Positions 27,594-39,071 of a DNA stretch of 64,000 bases are shown here, piece after piece (the stretch's first letter is position 1; every line of letters starts with the position of its first letter). The notes beneath the pieces are model-generated. The model had not been told where the DNA came from. It worked only from the letters and a program-made list of their open reading frames with translations, and ran no database searches. Origin of the DNA: Mesostigma viride (taxonomy: Eukaryota; Streptophyta; Mesostigmatophyceae; Mesostigmatales; Mesostigmataceae); the NCBI GenBank assembly GCA_009746045.1, contig RPFO01000389.1:1499982-1563981 (forward strand), written 5' to 3'. A program made the position numbers and the translations under genes.

Positions 27594-29427
27594 CTACCGG
27601 TGTCCCAACCTTGGAACTGCTCGCACCTCCGCCTCGCTGTAAGGTCCAAGCACCCGGCTAACCGGTCGCCCGTCAGCCGACAGCTCAACCGGCACCCTTG
27701 GCTCGCCGCCACGACGATGCCACTCCAGGTTCCTCACCCAACGGCCTCCACCCCCACGCCTCTCGTTATACGACCCCCGACCAAACTCCCCAAAGTCGTG
27801 CTCTGGTTCTGCCGGGATATGAACCTCTGCTCGTTGCCGAGCCGAATATCCCTCCTGCGTCCCGTCGCCCTCGTCGATCTGCTGAGAGGACCTGGCAATA
27901 ATGCCCGCCGGGCGATCCACAAACTGGTCGTGGAAATCCTCAGCAGTAACCTCACGCCCGGTGATTACGTTGATGGTAGGCCCAATCGCTCCTAGACACT
28001 GTGCACCCGGGGCGTGTCTAAGGTGGACCAAATCCCCGCCGGCCGCGTGGTGATGACCCTGAGTGATCAGCGTGACCACGGGACTCCTGGATCAAAATGT
28101 TCACCAGGTGCTCACAAGTCTGAGCAACGACCTCGGCGGAAGACCACGGGTTGTCTCGCTCCCGCGTTTGTGCGTCCCGTATGATGTGGGAAGCGTCAAT
28201 GCCCTTACCCAACGAACTGGTTGCCAACCAGTGATTGAACAGCCTCGTCGCCCTGTCAAATATCTAGCGATGTTTCTCTACTTTTGTCACACATTATGTT
28301 ATCACGCATGAATAATATGCGGGGGAAATTGACGCCGTCAGCTACATGTAGGTGTTTATATACATACACGACTTGTTGTTGGGTTTGCATCCCTATTAAT
28401 TGCACCCACAGGTCGTTGACTAACTTAATATCATATACAATGTTTGAGTGTACAAAAATCCGAATGATGTTGCTCGGAATACAGCAAGCGTTACCTGTCA
28501 GCACCGTTACAGGTGCCGTAATTTACATCGGCTCTCTCCGGATCAGATCAGGTCCGCAGTTTGTGGTGCCGCCCTGGAGGCGATAGGACTTTGAGCCTAT
28601 CAGACCACACACACAGTGTACCATGATGTGGACAATAGATTACAGGCTGCAAAGTCGTTATTATCTAGTGTTCTTTCCGTGGTTGTAGAGACGCTAAGCT
28701 GCAGTGCCGTTAGATGTAAATCAACGGTGCATAATGCATTAGCCGCCACTACTTTGTGTGCCTAGAGTTGTTTGCTTGCTAGCCGTGTGTGGCCCCGGCC
28801 GACCCAGTGTTGGTCGTGTGACCCTGCCCAGTGTTGGCATTGTCATTTGCCCTGGCCCAGTGTTGGCTATGGTAGACTGCGCCCAGTCTTGGCCGCACCG
28901 TGTTTTTCCACTCTCAGTAAACGTATTTTAATACAAGAAGTCTTTTCCATACACTTGTGCAATATCTGGGTCATAACAGGCAAAAGATCTTTCCTCCGAG
29001 CCCCGGTTTCTGACACGCCCCCAAGCAGACTGCGACCAGCTGACCCAGCGTCTCGCGGGCCAAGTCGAGTGCCTGCAACGTCACGTGCCCGCCCTGCATG
29101 GTACGCAACTTCTAGGCTGCTATCTCGTCGCGGATACCGACAAGACGCTCAGTGGCGACCCTGCTCGTCTCTCCTGGCGATGTTGTCGCCCTAATGCGCA
29201 TCACAACCGGATCGTTCATGCACCGACGGCTCAGCTGCGTTGCCGAACACCGCAACCCAACCTCCCTCCGCAAGCCCTCGCGCCACGTAGGCGGCCTGCA
29301 CAAAGGTTGACGCGTTTGCCTGATGAGTGTAAGGGTAAAACGGACCCTCTCTCACCGGCGGCAATGACGAATCCTGACGGCTCGGAGACTCTTGCTCAGG
29401 CGTCCTCGCCGGAACGTCTGCCGACAT
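27594..29427 (-). pseudogene. ORF1 of AGT-B copy B5, split by a solo LTR and frameshifted
   Basis: The N-terminal half (29020-29427) encodes FYPYTHQANASTFVQAAYVAR and GWVAVFG. The C-terminal half (27594-28253) encodes RLFNHWLATSSLG, NPWSSAEVVAQTCEHLVNIL, TPEDF-like ITGREVTAEDFHDQFVD, RSSQQIDEGDGT, HIPAEPEHDFGEFGRG and GGGGRWVRNLEW. It is the most divergent of the four AGT-B ORF1 copies, yet it keeps the same blocks, which helps define the conserved core. A frameshift lies near 28020. Confidence 0.75.
28254..29015. repeat. Solo LTR with TGTCA...TGACA ends, inserted in ORF1 of B5
   Basis: 762 bp, flanked by CGCCC at 28249-28253 and 29016-29020. The termini are TG...CA, so it is not an AGT-type LTR. 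Four imperfect CCCAGTGTTGG units occur at 28803, 28827, 28856 and 28882. No internal region remains, consistent with LTR-LTR recombination. Confidence 0.8.
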
Positions 29428-29455
29428 GAAATCGCAACAGGAATGCAATAGTACG

Positions 29456-30111
29456 AGTTAAGAACGCCCCAGTGAGCGTGAGCTCCTGGTCTTTCACACA
29501 ACGGGATGAGCCAAAGTTGCAGGGCAGCAACCTTTTAACCCGTGCACCAAGTCACGACCACGGTGGTCACTTCCACGTCCAATGTGGGCACCCGGCGGTT
29601 CGTGCTTGCCAAGATAGCTGGTCATCCCCATGACCAAGCTATATCCTTCTTCGTTGTTCCTCGTTCCCATCAGCGTGACGAGGCACGTTGCAGGCTTGCT
29701 AGCAAATCCCCAACGTTCACTGGCATCAGTGCAGAGCCAGGACGAGCTGGATTTGCCTACTAGACACCTGCAACCTAGGAAGTACAGGACCTGTCACAAG
29801 CCTGCAAGGCCTAGTATCCTTGCAGCCCTGTGCCAGTTCCAGTACCCCACCATGCAGTCACAGGCTGCTGCTACACCTGGTCTACGTGGACCACAGTCAC
29901 GTGATGGACAGGCTAAGCCTGTGCAGGCACGACCTGCCACGTGTCCTGTTCACTATACCAGAGGACTGCACCCTTGTCGGCCGTGGACGGCTAGGACTTC
30001 GGGACCTCATAACTTTCTTGTCCCTTGTCTGTTTCAGGCGGTCAGCACGGCGTTGGAAAGGTCTTTCCAAACTGCATCCACTTAGCATATTGGCTTCCCC
30101 AAATGCTAACA
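29456..30111 (-). repeat. 5' LTR of AGT-B copy B5 (656 bp)
   Basis: On the minus strand it runs from GTTAGCATTTGGGG (30110) to TTCTTAACT (29456). It is followed by CGTACTATTG (29446-29455), the primer-binding position. Confidence 0.85.
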
Positions 30112-30633
30112 GACGAGGCTCGTGCAAGATGAAGATGACGCGGTTGATGACGTCGGGGAGACTTTGTACCTTTCTAGTCGGCACTTAGCAAGACACCGAG
30201 CACTAAGACTAGGGAGGGTACAAAGCGCCACAAGACTGGAAGTTTTCTGGCATATTGTTTGGGTACCCCTGAAATCGGAAAATTAAGATGGGTTGGACAT
30301 TTTGTATGAACATTGTATTGACGAAGAAAATAAAGGAAAAAGTAGGAGATAGATCGAGTATGTTGCATGAATCTCACACATTGTGTCTCAATGCGTACAC
30401 CTTACCAGAAGTGCGGCCATGTACTGGTTCAACCGTCATGCAAGGATTAGTCGCAAGCCAAACCTTATCAGGACGCTATCACATATGATGAAGACTGGCC
30501 ACTTGTCTGCATGGTTGCCAGGCAGGAGGAAACCAAAGTCCTGCATGGTTGGCAGGAGAGCGTACTTGGAAGGGGTCTGGACTATATTTCCAAGTGCAAA
30601 CGCCGCCTCCCATGGAATGGGAGGAGGGGCACG
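30112..30633. other. Unassigned sequence between B5 and C1
   Basis: The only stretch in the right two thirds not covered by an element I can delimit. It may be the original host DNA. A short plus-strand frame (30383-30643) is open but resembles nothing I know, and its end runs into the C1 LTR. I make no call. Confidence 0.4.
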
Positions 30634-32877
30634 AGTTGAGTAACTCTAGAGCCCTATAGGATCTGGCTCTAAGTTCCCCATGTCCGTCCGCACGCCTTCC
30701 GCTAGCGTCCGCTAAGCCGCCGGCTATAATCCGGCGGTCCGATGCGGTCGACCGGTCTAAGGGCGGCGCCTAGGGCCGGCGCCACCTAGGCCCCGGGGCC
30801 TTATCCGGGTCGGTACGGACAGCTAGCTTGTCCCACGGTTACGGCTAACCGGATAGGCTTTGCTGGCTAAGACATAAACCAGTGGTTGGCCAGCTCCGAC
30901 AGCAGTTCTCTGTGTTCACCTTATCCCAAGCTCATCGTGACCGACCGCCATAGCTCAGCCGGTCGGGGGCTTTAAGGGGACGGTCCCGGCGCGAATATTT
31001 TTGGCGCCAAAAAATTCGCGGTACCCGTCCGTACCGTGATAAAGTGGTGCACGGTGCGCGCACCCCTACCGGAGCTGGCCATGGCGACGTGCTTTCAGGC
31101 AGAGTAGAAAAAGATAGCTCGCGGAATGCAGAGAAACTGAGCGAATCTTAAAGACGATGAGTAAATGATACTACTTCCGTAGCGGAGTTAGCGTTTTTTG
31201 CAGTGTCGATTGTTTTGATTGATGACCATCGCCACGGGGGTCCAATCTGATGTTTTCGTCGAGAGGAATAAATTAGAATGCACGCTGGCGGCGGTGATTG
31301 TCAGGTTTTATGGGCTTTACCTAGCGTCAAGGATGCGTTTAAATCGTTATTGGTAAAGCTTTAAAAAATTTGCTGGGTTTCGGCAAGATTTCCGTCATGA
31401 TCGGTTAGACACTCTCCAGGCTCGCGGGATGCGCGTCTTATTATTCCATGGAAGGTTGTTCTTTCTTGCGCCGCTGGGCGAAGGACAATTCCGGTAATGG
31501 TACGATCGTGTGATCAACGTGACCCTATGAATGTTTCGCTTCCTTTATGGGTTATCAACGCAGGTTTTCGGCTTCTTTCCGTGCAGTTAGCGCCAGGTAT
31601 AATGCCATTCCGTGCTGCGCATCGCCAGATTCCTGGCACCTTTCAGTGGTTTTTATGTACGTTGCATGGCTGGGATGTGTCAAAGCGTGACCGTGGCATA
31701 TCGTCAAGTTGTCAGGGATTTGCTGAGTGGTTTCTTGGAAGGAGATTGCTAACAGCACTCAGTTTTGTGTGAATATTGACGCGGCCTTTCTTAGCAGAGG
31801 CTTCATTGTGGTTAGAGGCTCACAAGCTTGAGTTTGTTTCTTGGCAAACAATAGCGCTGGAAAGAAAGGTGGCAGTGGTTTTTCTGAGGGGCATACTGCA
31901 TGGGTGGAACTGCGCGTAGGTAGGGGTTATCGTTGTCTTGTTGGCCTTTCTCCCACTAAAATGGGAGAGCCCTAATTCATATGCTAGCAAGGCAAGGTAA
32001 CCATGGTAAGAAGCCTTGGCAAGCAGCATGTATGATAATTCTGCTTTCTCTGTGGACTGTCTGTTGTTACCCTTGTTGGGCAATTAGTGGATATGGCTTT
32101 CTAGGGTGTGTTTGAGCTTGGTTTTGGGATGATGCCCACACCATAAACCTGGAATATGCTTTAGAAGTGTTGGCTAGGCATGTAGAGCTACCTGCCTCGT
32201 TGTTGTGCACACACGCAACAGGTTGCCCGTGTCGAGGTAAGGCAAGGGCACATGACGTGCCCAGCCACCTCCTTGTACATTGTGGTCGAATTGGGCATGG
32301 TCAGGAGCCTTTTGGATGGCATAGGAAGTGTTAGTGTGCCTTAATACTCACTAATGCCTTCCTTAGCGTCTGCACAGGTGGCCAACTGCCAAAATTAATA
32401 ACTGCTACAGCTGAGCTCAGAATGCCACCGAACTTTGACAGTGCCTTCTATGGTCATGACAGAATTTGACTTGTGCTTTTCAGGCCTAATTGATGTGTTG
32501 TGAGTGTGTATGGGAATGCCCCGCCTAAAAAAGCGTATTTTTGGCCCAAAAATTAATAACTCAAAGGGATGTGCTGATTTTGTTGATCCAATTAGGTAGA
32601 AACAATGTCCCATGACATTTTTACATGGGGTGTGCTTTTTTCATGCAACTGGTTCTCCCACTGTTCTGGGCAAGATGTGCCCCGGACAGCGTTTTTTTCT
32701 ATTTTTAGCTCACAGCCGGTGTATGGCTGGGGGTAGTACCCCCAACAGGTGGTGGTATGCATGCCCAAACATCATGTTTATGGTCCCCAAACATCATTCA
32801 GTGGTTGTCAGTTGCATTTCTGTAGTTATTAGGGGGGGTAAGTTTTGATATATTTCTATGGGACCCTCCCCTTAACT
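30634..32877 (+). repeat. 5' LTR of C1, interrupted at its last bases by TTAA-2
   Basis: LTR bases are at 30634-30975 and 32872-32877 (344 bp once the duplicate TTAA is removed). It begins AGTTGAGTAACTC and ends CTTTAACT. TGTATTCATAAA, the primer-binding position, follows at 32878-32889. Confidence 0.9.
30976..32871. mobile_element. Non-autonomous TTAA-type DNA transposon (TTAA-2)
   Basis: 1896 bp between TTAA at 30972-30975 and 32872-32875. The ends GGGGACGGTCCC and, inverted, GGGGAGGGTCCC match at 11 of 12. The uninterrupted site is preserved in C2 (54944-54960), which proves the insertion. No transposase frame is visible. The ends differ from TTAA-1, so it is a separate family. Confidence 0.8.
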
Positions 32878-32896
32878 TGTATTCATAAAATTCCCG

Positions 32897-35127
32897 ATGG
32901 CTTCCGGTACACGGAGCCGCACGGGCGAACACACAGATACGCCAAGTGGCGAGGCCGCAGGGACCGTCCTGCCATGCTTTAGTGCGGACGAGGCCACGAG
33001 GTTGATGCAAACCCTCGTGGCGCAACCTGAACTGGCCAAGCAGTTCAAGCATTTGATGCTTGCTGCTGACGACGCACTGAATCGCGGCCCTCTCAAGCAA
33101 ACGGAGGTGCCCGCTGATCTACCTGCCGACTATACGGCGGACGACGCAGCAGATTTTCTGGCTGCTCTCAAGCGTCAGCGCGATGGACGCGCGGACAAAG
33201 ATTCGGAGCTGATTGGCAAGTTCCGTGCAGTATTCTGCAGTACAACCAAGCACCCAAACATTGCCAATCTAGTTCGCATTGCGGACGACAACAAACAAAC
33301 CTGGGAAGTTTTTTACAACGGTCTAGATGCCCACTTGTCGCGGTCTAAGGAAGAGGCCGACGAGCAAGCCTTCAACGATTTCGAGGGCTATGCAGTTAAT
33401 AAGGCAAATTTGCCCGGGGCTGCACGTGATTTCCAGGTCTTCGTGCACAAGCACAAGCTGCTAGATACTCTCAAGCCCATTTTCCTGTGCAATCGCTTTC
33501 TCAAGAAATGCGACCTGTCGTCGGATGTGCATCTGACCATATAGCGACGGAACTCAAAAAGAAGAGTGCTGTCAGTTTCGACGAGGGCATGCTGTATTTG
33601 ATCTCATGCTTCAAGAGTGCGCAGTCCAAGCCGACTGCCTCGGCCGCTCTGCCATCCCTGCGCAAGGTGGATGCCGGCGCGTCTTCTTCTTCAGGCGCAG
33701 AGGCTCCAATTACGCGGTCGGAGCTTACGGCCATCCTGAAAAAGGTCGTCGGCCACGGCAACAACGGGGGCCAGCGAGGGCGCAAGCGCGGGCATGGTGG
33801 CGACGCCAAGCAGGGTGATCATCCCCCGGCCAAGCGGCAGCAGGGGGCGTCTACTGACCGCAAGCAACGCTGTGAGCGCTGCTTCGGACGTCGCCATGTC
33901 CGGGATGACTGCCGAGTTCGCCCGGACCTGGAGCTCGAGGACAACCTTTGCCGCAAGTGCCACGACGTTCTGCGTGGTCACAGCGTGGAGGCGTGCAAGG
34001 CCAAGCGCATCGTCGTCCACGGCACACGCGAGGAGTGGGCAGAGCGACGGGCAGCACGAAAGTCAGGTGAGAGCACGCTCGATACCCCTTCTTTTGCTCA
34101 ATGCGTCACGCTGAACCGGGCCGTCGTAGAGCCTGACGTCGTTCCTAAAAGCAACGTGACTGCATCCTCTGTCTCATTCCGTGATGTGCTCACGCAATCC
34201 GTTGATGCTGCTCTGGCTCTGTCGCGCCAGGATCACGTGCTTCCTGAGCACGGGTCTACAATGCGTGACCTAAGCAATGTGGTGTCTTCTAGGTCGGGTG
34301 TGTACAACGCTGAGCGACCAAGCACTACTGCAGCACCCCAGCTAGATACTGGGGCGGTTGGGCCTATGAGGAATGTTGTGGCAGTGCAAGAGAATGCTGG
34401 GCGGGCAGATGTTCTCGGTACACACCACCCTAGTGTGGATCTTCACATTGGCAAGGTGCTCACACGGGCGGCCTTTCGTGCAGCCTCTGAAGCTGCCCAG
34501 TTAGCCAATGTCACTACCCCAGTAGTCACCCCACCTGTTGAGAATCCTGACAATGCCACTGCACCTCAGGCTGTCACCCTGAAACTGTTAGCATACCAGA
34601 TGCACCGTACCTACGGGCATGAGGCCCAAGCCGAGGTAGAGGGGGCACACATGTTGGGGGCACCATTATACAACGAGCTGAAGAATGTGCGTGCTCAGTG
34701 TCCTGCCTGCATCAAGATCAGGAAGAAGTCGCGTAGGCGGCATGCCAAGACTCCACCCTTGGAGCGAGGGTACCTTGTGGGGGATGTCATGCACATGGAA
34801 GGGGGGGACACCTATTTCATAGTCAAGGATAGGTTCAGCAAGGTCACCTACATTGAGCCGCTGCCCCACATGTTTGAGGCTGACCTGCACAGGGCTATCA
34901 AGATCAGCCTGGCTTTCTTTCATCCCGTAGTGGAGCTCATGCTAGACAAGCAGTTCCGCTGTGTGCAAGGTTTGCCGGGGATGGAGGCCGTGGTCATCGT
35001 GGGGCGTGAGGATCACGGCAATATGGGCATGATAGATCGCACTGTAAGCTATGTCAAGACTGTGGCAGCCACGCGACAGGATAACCCACATGGCAAGTCC
35101 TACGCGGTCAAGACGGCGTGGTGCAAA
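32897..35127 (+). pseudogene. gag-pol: C1 gag and integrase, frameshifted
   Basis: It starts at ATG 32897, 20 bp after the LTR; AGT-C has no ORF1. The capsid-like region runs to about 33540, where a two-base insertion (absent from C2) creates a stop. The frame continues with two zinc knuckles: C-ER-C-FGRR-H-VRDD-C, and a longer C-RK-C-HDVLRG-H-SVEA-C. Gag and pol are fused with no stop. The integrase region includes YLVGDVMHMEGGDTYFIV, KDRFSKVTYIEPL, MLDKQFRC and GMIDRTVSYVK. At the positions of the first and third catalytic acids these read E and D, the reverse of the usual D and E. It is cut by PAL-1 at 35127. Confidence 0.85.
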
Positions 35128-36906
35128 GTGTCCCAATGTCCAGGAAAAGGCCTCAATTGAGGCCTTTTTTATAATGGGTGTTGCATGCAGCCAAACAACT
35201 TTTTTCCAAATATGAGCATAGGCCATGCATTATTATGATTGTTTTGGGGTTGCCAGCACTTAACATCAGTCATATAGCCCCAATACCTATTTAATTATGA
35301 TTTAACAAAACAGGGTGTCGCTGCGGTGGCACCATAAACACAGCATGACCATAGATGCAAGCAGAAAAAAGGCGCTAGTACTCAGTTCCCTCTGCCTCTT
35401 AGGTGTCTTTTGGACCTTACGAGGTTTCCCCACAACACGGTAAGCATGGCATGACATGGCATGCTCCCCAAGGGACGCCTCATACACAATTGCACGGCCG
35501 GGGCTGTCGCGCAGCACTGCAGGCAGCAACAGCCTGCCATGGGTATTGCACGTAACCATGAGGAATCCAAAGCCTCTATTACAAACACGCACAAGGATCA
35601 TGCATTATAATGATAGGTGTGACCTTCCAAGCGCTAAGCTTCACTCACATAGCCCCAATATCTACGTTGTTACGGTATATTCTGACAGGGGTTTGCTGCC
35701 GTGGCAGCAGATGAACAGCACATGGCAAGATATACAAGCATAACTGGACACCATTTGCACTGTCTTCTAGACCTCTAGCTTGATTTTAAGCTTTGCAAGG
35801 GTTGCCTGAGACATGGCCAGCATGGCAGGAACTGCCATGCTTCTTATGGAAAGCAAACACGTCTACACGGTGGGGGCCAGCCGCAGAGCACTGCACGAAG
35901 TAATATAGCCTGCCTTACGTCACCTCGGCACTAGGCGCCGATAGGCAGCTAAAAACTGGCGATATCACAAGCAAATCGATGCCATTCCCTTTCTACCACC
36001 ACGACGCACTTACCTTTCACACCCCTCACACCCGGGATCACTAAGCACGCATATGCGTTGGCGCTGAACGTGGCTGCATCAGAAAAGCTGTTCAAGCTCG
36101 GCGTTTTCAAGTTGTCCGGAAGCGATGCAGCCCGCTAATCTGGCCGGACAGACGCTCCATGCGTCGTCCATTGACGTATGAAAGCGGCTGCAGCGGCCTC
36201 ACCAGCGCTGTTCGCATACTTGCGCTCCCATATCTGGGGGCGCGCGCGCGTTTATTGTCCGCAACCCAGTTTTTCCTAGCTAAAAACACCCCTTCCTCTA
36301 CCTATGGATTCACGACAAAAGGCTCGCATATAACCAGCGCCCTTTAGTCACGGCTGCCCCAACATCCCCCCCGCCGATCCGCTAGTCTCCTTCCCAACAT
36401 TTCGAAGCATCGTCCTGCTGGCAGGCGCACTATCAACGCCATCTACGCCCCATCTGAACTTCACTAACCTGGCATTCAGCACACAAATAACGACCCCACG
36501 AATTTATAAATCGACTTTTGACACATTTAGCGGTCGGGCTAGCTTCAAGGATAATTTATCTGCCCAACGCGCTCCATACTGCTCGAAATGATGCACGAAC
36601 GTGGCCATACAGTCCATTTTACTCGAGGCCGCCATGGTCGTGCATTCGTGAAAATTCCTCGTCCCGTTGCACGAAAGTGGCCAAAATAGGTACTTTTCCA
36701 CCTCACGTATTTTTCAGTAACCGTCGACCCCTGTCGACCCCAACGGGTCAGGACGCTCAGCACATGTACCAGATTCGCGCCACTGGGGCCGGACGACCCA
36801 TAGGACCGGTCCTTCCCGCCAAAATACCGTACTTTGTGAGATCTTGGTGAAAAAGGCCTCAATTGAGCCAAAAGGCCTCAATTGAGGCCTCTGGACACTG
36901 AGACAA
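35128..36906. mobile_element. PAL-1, DNA element with subterminal CCTCAATTGAGG palindromes
   Basis: About 1.78 kb interrupting C1; C2 shows the intact site. The ends GTCCCAATGTCCAG and, inverted, GTCTCAGTGTCCAG match at 12 of 14. Just inside both ends lies AGGCCTCAATTGAGGCCT (35148-35165 and 36873-36890), with a decayed extra copy at 36853-36869. It shares an internal AAAAGTACCTATTTTGG with PAL-2. No transposase is recognised. The target duplication is unclear because of small changes at the junctions. Confidence 0.75.
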
Positions 36907-38348
36907 AAGAGCTCATGCATGTGTGCAACCATAGGCACGTGCTCGATGTCAAGGGCTTTGGGCTGGTCACGCCTCGGGGGCTGTCAGCGGGCACCTACTC
37001 ACCCGAGGTAGTAGAGGCATACCAACAGCATCTACAGGATACCGCCGCCAAGCTGCGGCTCAAGGATGCCACGCTGCCTGATTTGTCTAGCGCTTTTGAG
37101 GTCGGGCAGTTGGTCATGTTCCACAAGGAGAGCTCGCCCAGCGGCAAACGGGGCACCATGCAGGTTCCTGGGGCCATCACAAAGTTAGACTGGCCGCTGC
37201 GGGTCATAGACATAGAGTGGAATGATCGGGTGTATAGGGTACCATGGGCATCGGTGGCAGGCTATAAGCAAGGGGATGGCATGGAGAGTGAGCTGGCAGC
37301 CCACAGGGCACTGGGGTGGGTAGTGAAGGATAATGCGCCTGTCGAAGCATCTGAGGTGGTACCCCACGGGTCGCTCCCAGGGGCAGACACAGCTACACCC
37401 CCCCCTCCCCTGGGCCCCAATATGACCCCGTGGATGGGTGGGATGAGGATGGGGTGGGTTTGACGGGACCTAGTGCACGTAATGACTCACCTCCTGTGCT
37501 AGCCACGGATAATGTGGGAGGCCCGCCTAGCGTGGCCTCGCCGGAGGGTCAGGGTCCTGCCCATGCGCCTCGCCCACCTAGGGACCTGGCTTCAACGGTC
37601 ACGGCCTTGTGGCGTGCTCAGGCGCTTAAAGCGAAAGCTGCATCAGGGGTGGCTCAGGTCAAAACTCTCTCACAGGGGGTCAGGCCGGTTAAGTCAGCCT
37701 TGTTTCCTACGACGTGTAGACCGTGGCAGCTGGTGGCTGTGGACACGCAAGCATCCGTGTCTATTATCTCTCGTCGGGCGGCCACCCTGTATCCAGTGCT
37801 AGAGTCGCCGTACAAATCGGTGACCGACTTTGCAGGCACTTCGGCATATCAAGTTACCGGGATGGTGGTGCTGCCGGTGTTGGGCATTGACACGCCGTTT
37901 CACGTCGTGGATGGCTACGAGGATGTGGCCTTGCCGGGCGAACCTTTCGTATCATACCCGGGGTTCTCAGTGTCCGCTGACTTGCTGTCGGTCACGGGGG
38001 TGGGCAGCATCCCGCTTCGCGAGTACCACGCTCCATTGGGGGTGGTGGTCGGGCAGCCCGGCGTCGTGCGGCGCTTACCGATGGCGGCGTTTTCCACACC
38101 GCCGCTCGTCCAGTCCATCATTCAGCCTCAGGATTGGCACCCGCGCAGCTTCGGCCTCCACTCACACTCACTGGCGGCGGATAGCCCTGTGACGTGGGAG
38201 CAACTTGTCCTGGACTGTCAAGATCCTCTCAAGTTTGCTATGTGGCGCGACGCGTTCATTCGAGCCAAGGAGCAGTGGCGAGAGCGCGAGGTCTACCGAG
38301 GATTGGAGAGTGTGCCAGCCGGGGCCACGTGGTTGCGGTTGAAGTTCG
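36907..38348 (+). pseudogene. pol: C1 integrase C-terminus and protease-like segment
   Basis: It continues the integrase after PAL-1: an SH3-like tail with FEVGQLVMFHKESSPSGKRG and RVYRVPWASV, a Pro-rich linker, then AVDTQASVSIISRRAATLYP and, about 65 residues on, a retropepsin-like second half (VLPVLGIDTPFHVVDGYEDV). A one-base insertion in a C-run near 37410 shifts frame. It is interrupted at 38348 by C2; the pol continues at 55297. Confidence 0.85.
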
Positions 38349-38693
38349 AGTTAAAGCCCGACCGGCTCAGCTATGGCGGTCGGTCACGTTGAGCTTGGGA
38401 TAAGGTGAACACAGAGAACTACCGTCGGAGCTGGCCCACCACTGGTTTATGTCTTAGCCAGCAAACCCTATCCGGTTAGCCGTAACCGTGGGACAAGCTA
38501 GCCGTCCGTACTGACCCGGATAAGGCCCCGGACTGGGGCCTAGGTGGCGCCGGCCCTAGGCGCCGCCCTTAGACCGGTCGCCCGCATCGGACCGCCGGAT
38601 TATAGCCGGCGGCTGAGCGGACGCTAGCGGATGGCGTGCGGACGGACATGGGGAACTCAGAGCCAGATCCTAGGGCTCTAGAGTTACTCAACT
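38349..38693 (-). repeat. 3' LTR of C2 (345 bp)
   Basis: Same unit as 54952-55296. It is preceded in the sense strand by the A-rich AAAGAACAAAAGAGTATG, a poor purine tract. Confidence 0.92.
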
Positions 38694-39071
38694 CCGACAT
38701 ACTCTTTTGTTCTTTGATTAATTATCAAAATAATTACATCAAATGCAGATCATACAAAACCCTCTAAGGTAGGGAACTCAAGGGGGCCTCAAGGCCGTCA
38801 AAATCACCACGGTATCGACCCGCGCCCTTGTGATCACACATGAATAGTGATGTAATAAGTAGCGAGCAAAAAAACAACTATGCCACCAGACAAAAGGTGA
38901 CCCATTTATTAGGACCAGTGACCCGCCGACGGGCCCAAGGCACCGTCCAATGTGGCTAGGGTATGGTCATGACAAGCAAAAAAACTACCACCATGATATT
39001 CGTGAATGCTAGCAACACAGGGTGAGTTATGGCTGTATTCATAAAGCGCCCGAGCCGTAACCCTGTGTGGC
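38694..39071 (-). other. 3' UTR of C2
   Basis: No ORF. In the sense strand it contains TTTATGAATACA (39034-39045), an exact 12-nt complement of the primer-binding position at 54940-54951. A GGGCGC motif lies directly upstream (39046-39051). Confidence 0.7.

Noticed and set aside
28803-28892. Short spaced repeats that might suggest a CRISPR-like array
   Set aside because: Four imperfect 11-bp units with 13-18-bp spacing inside a solo LTR of a eukaryotic genome; far too short and irregular.
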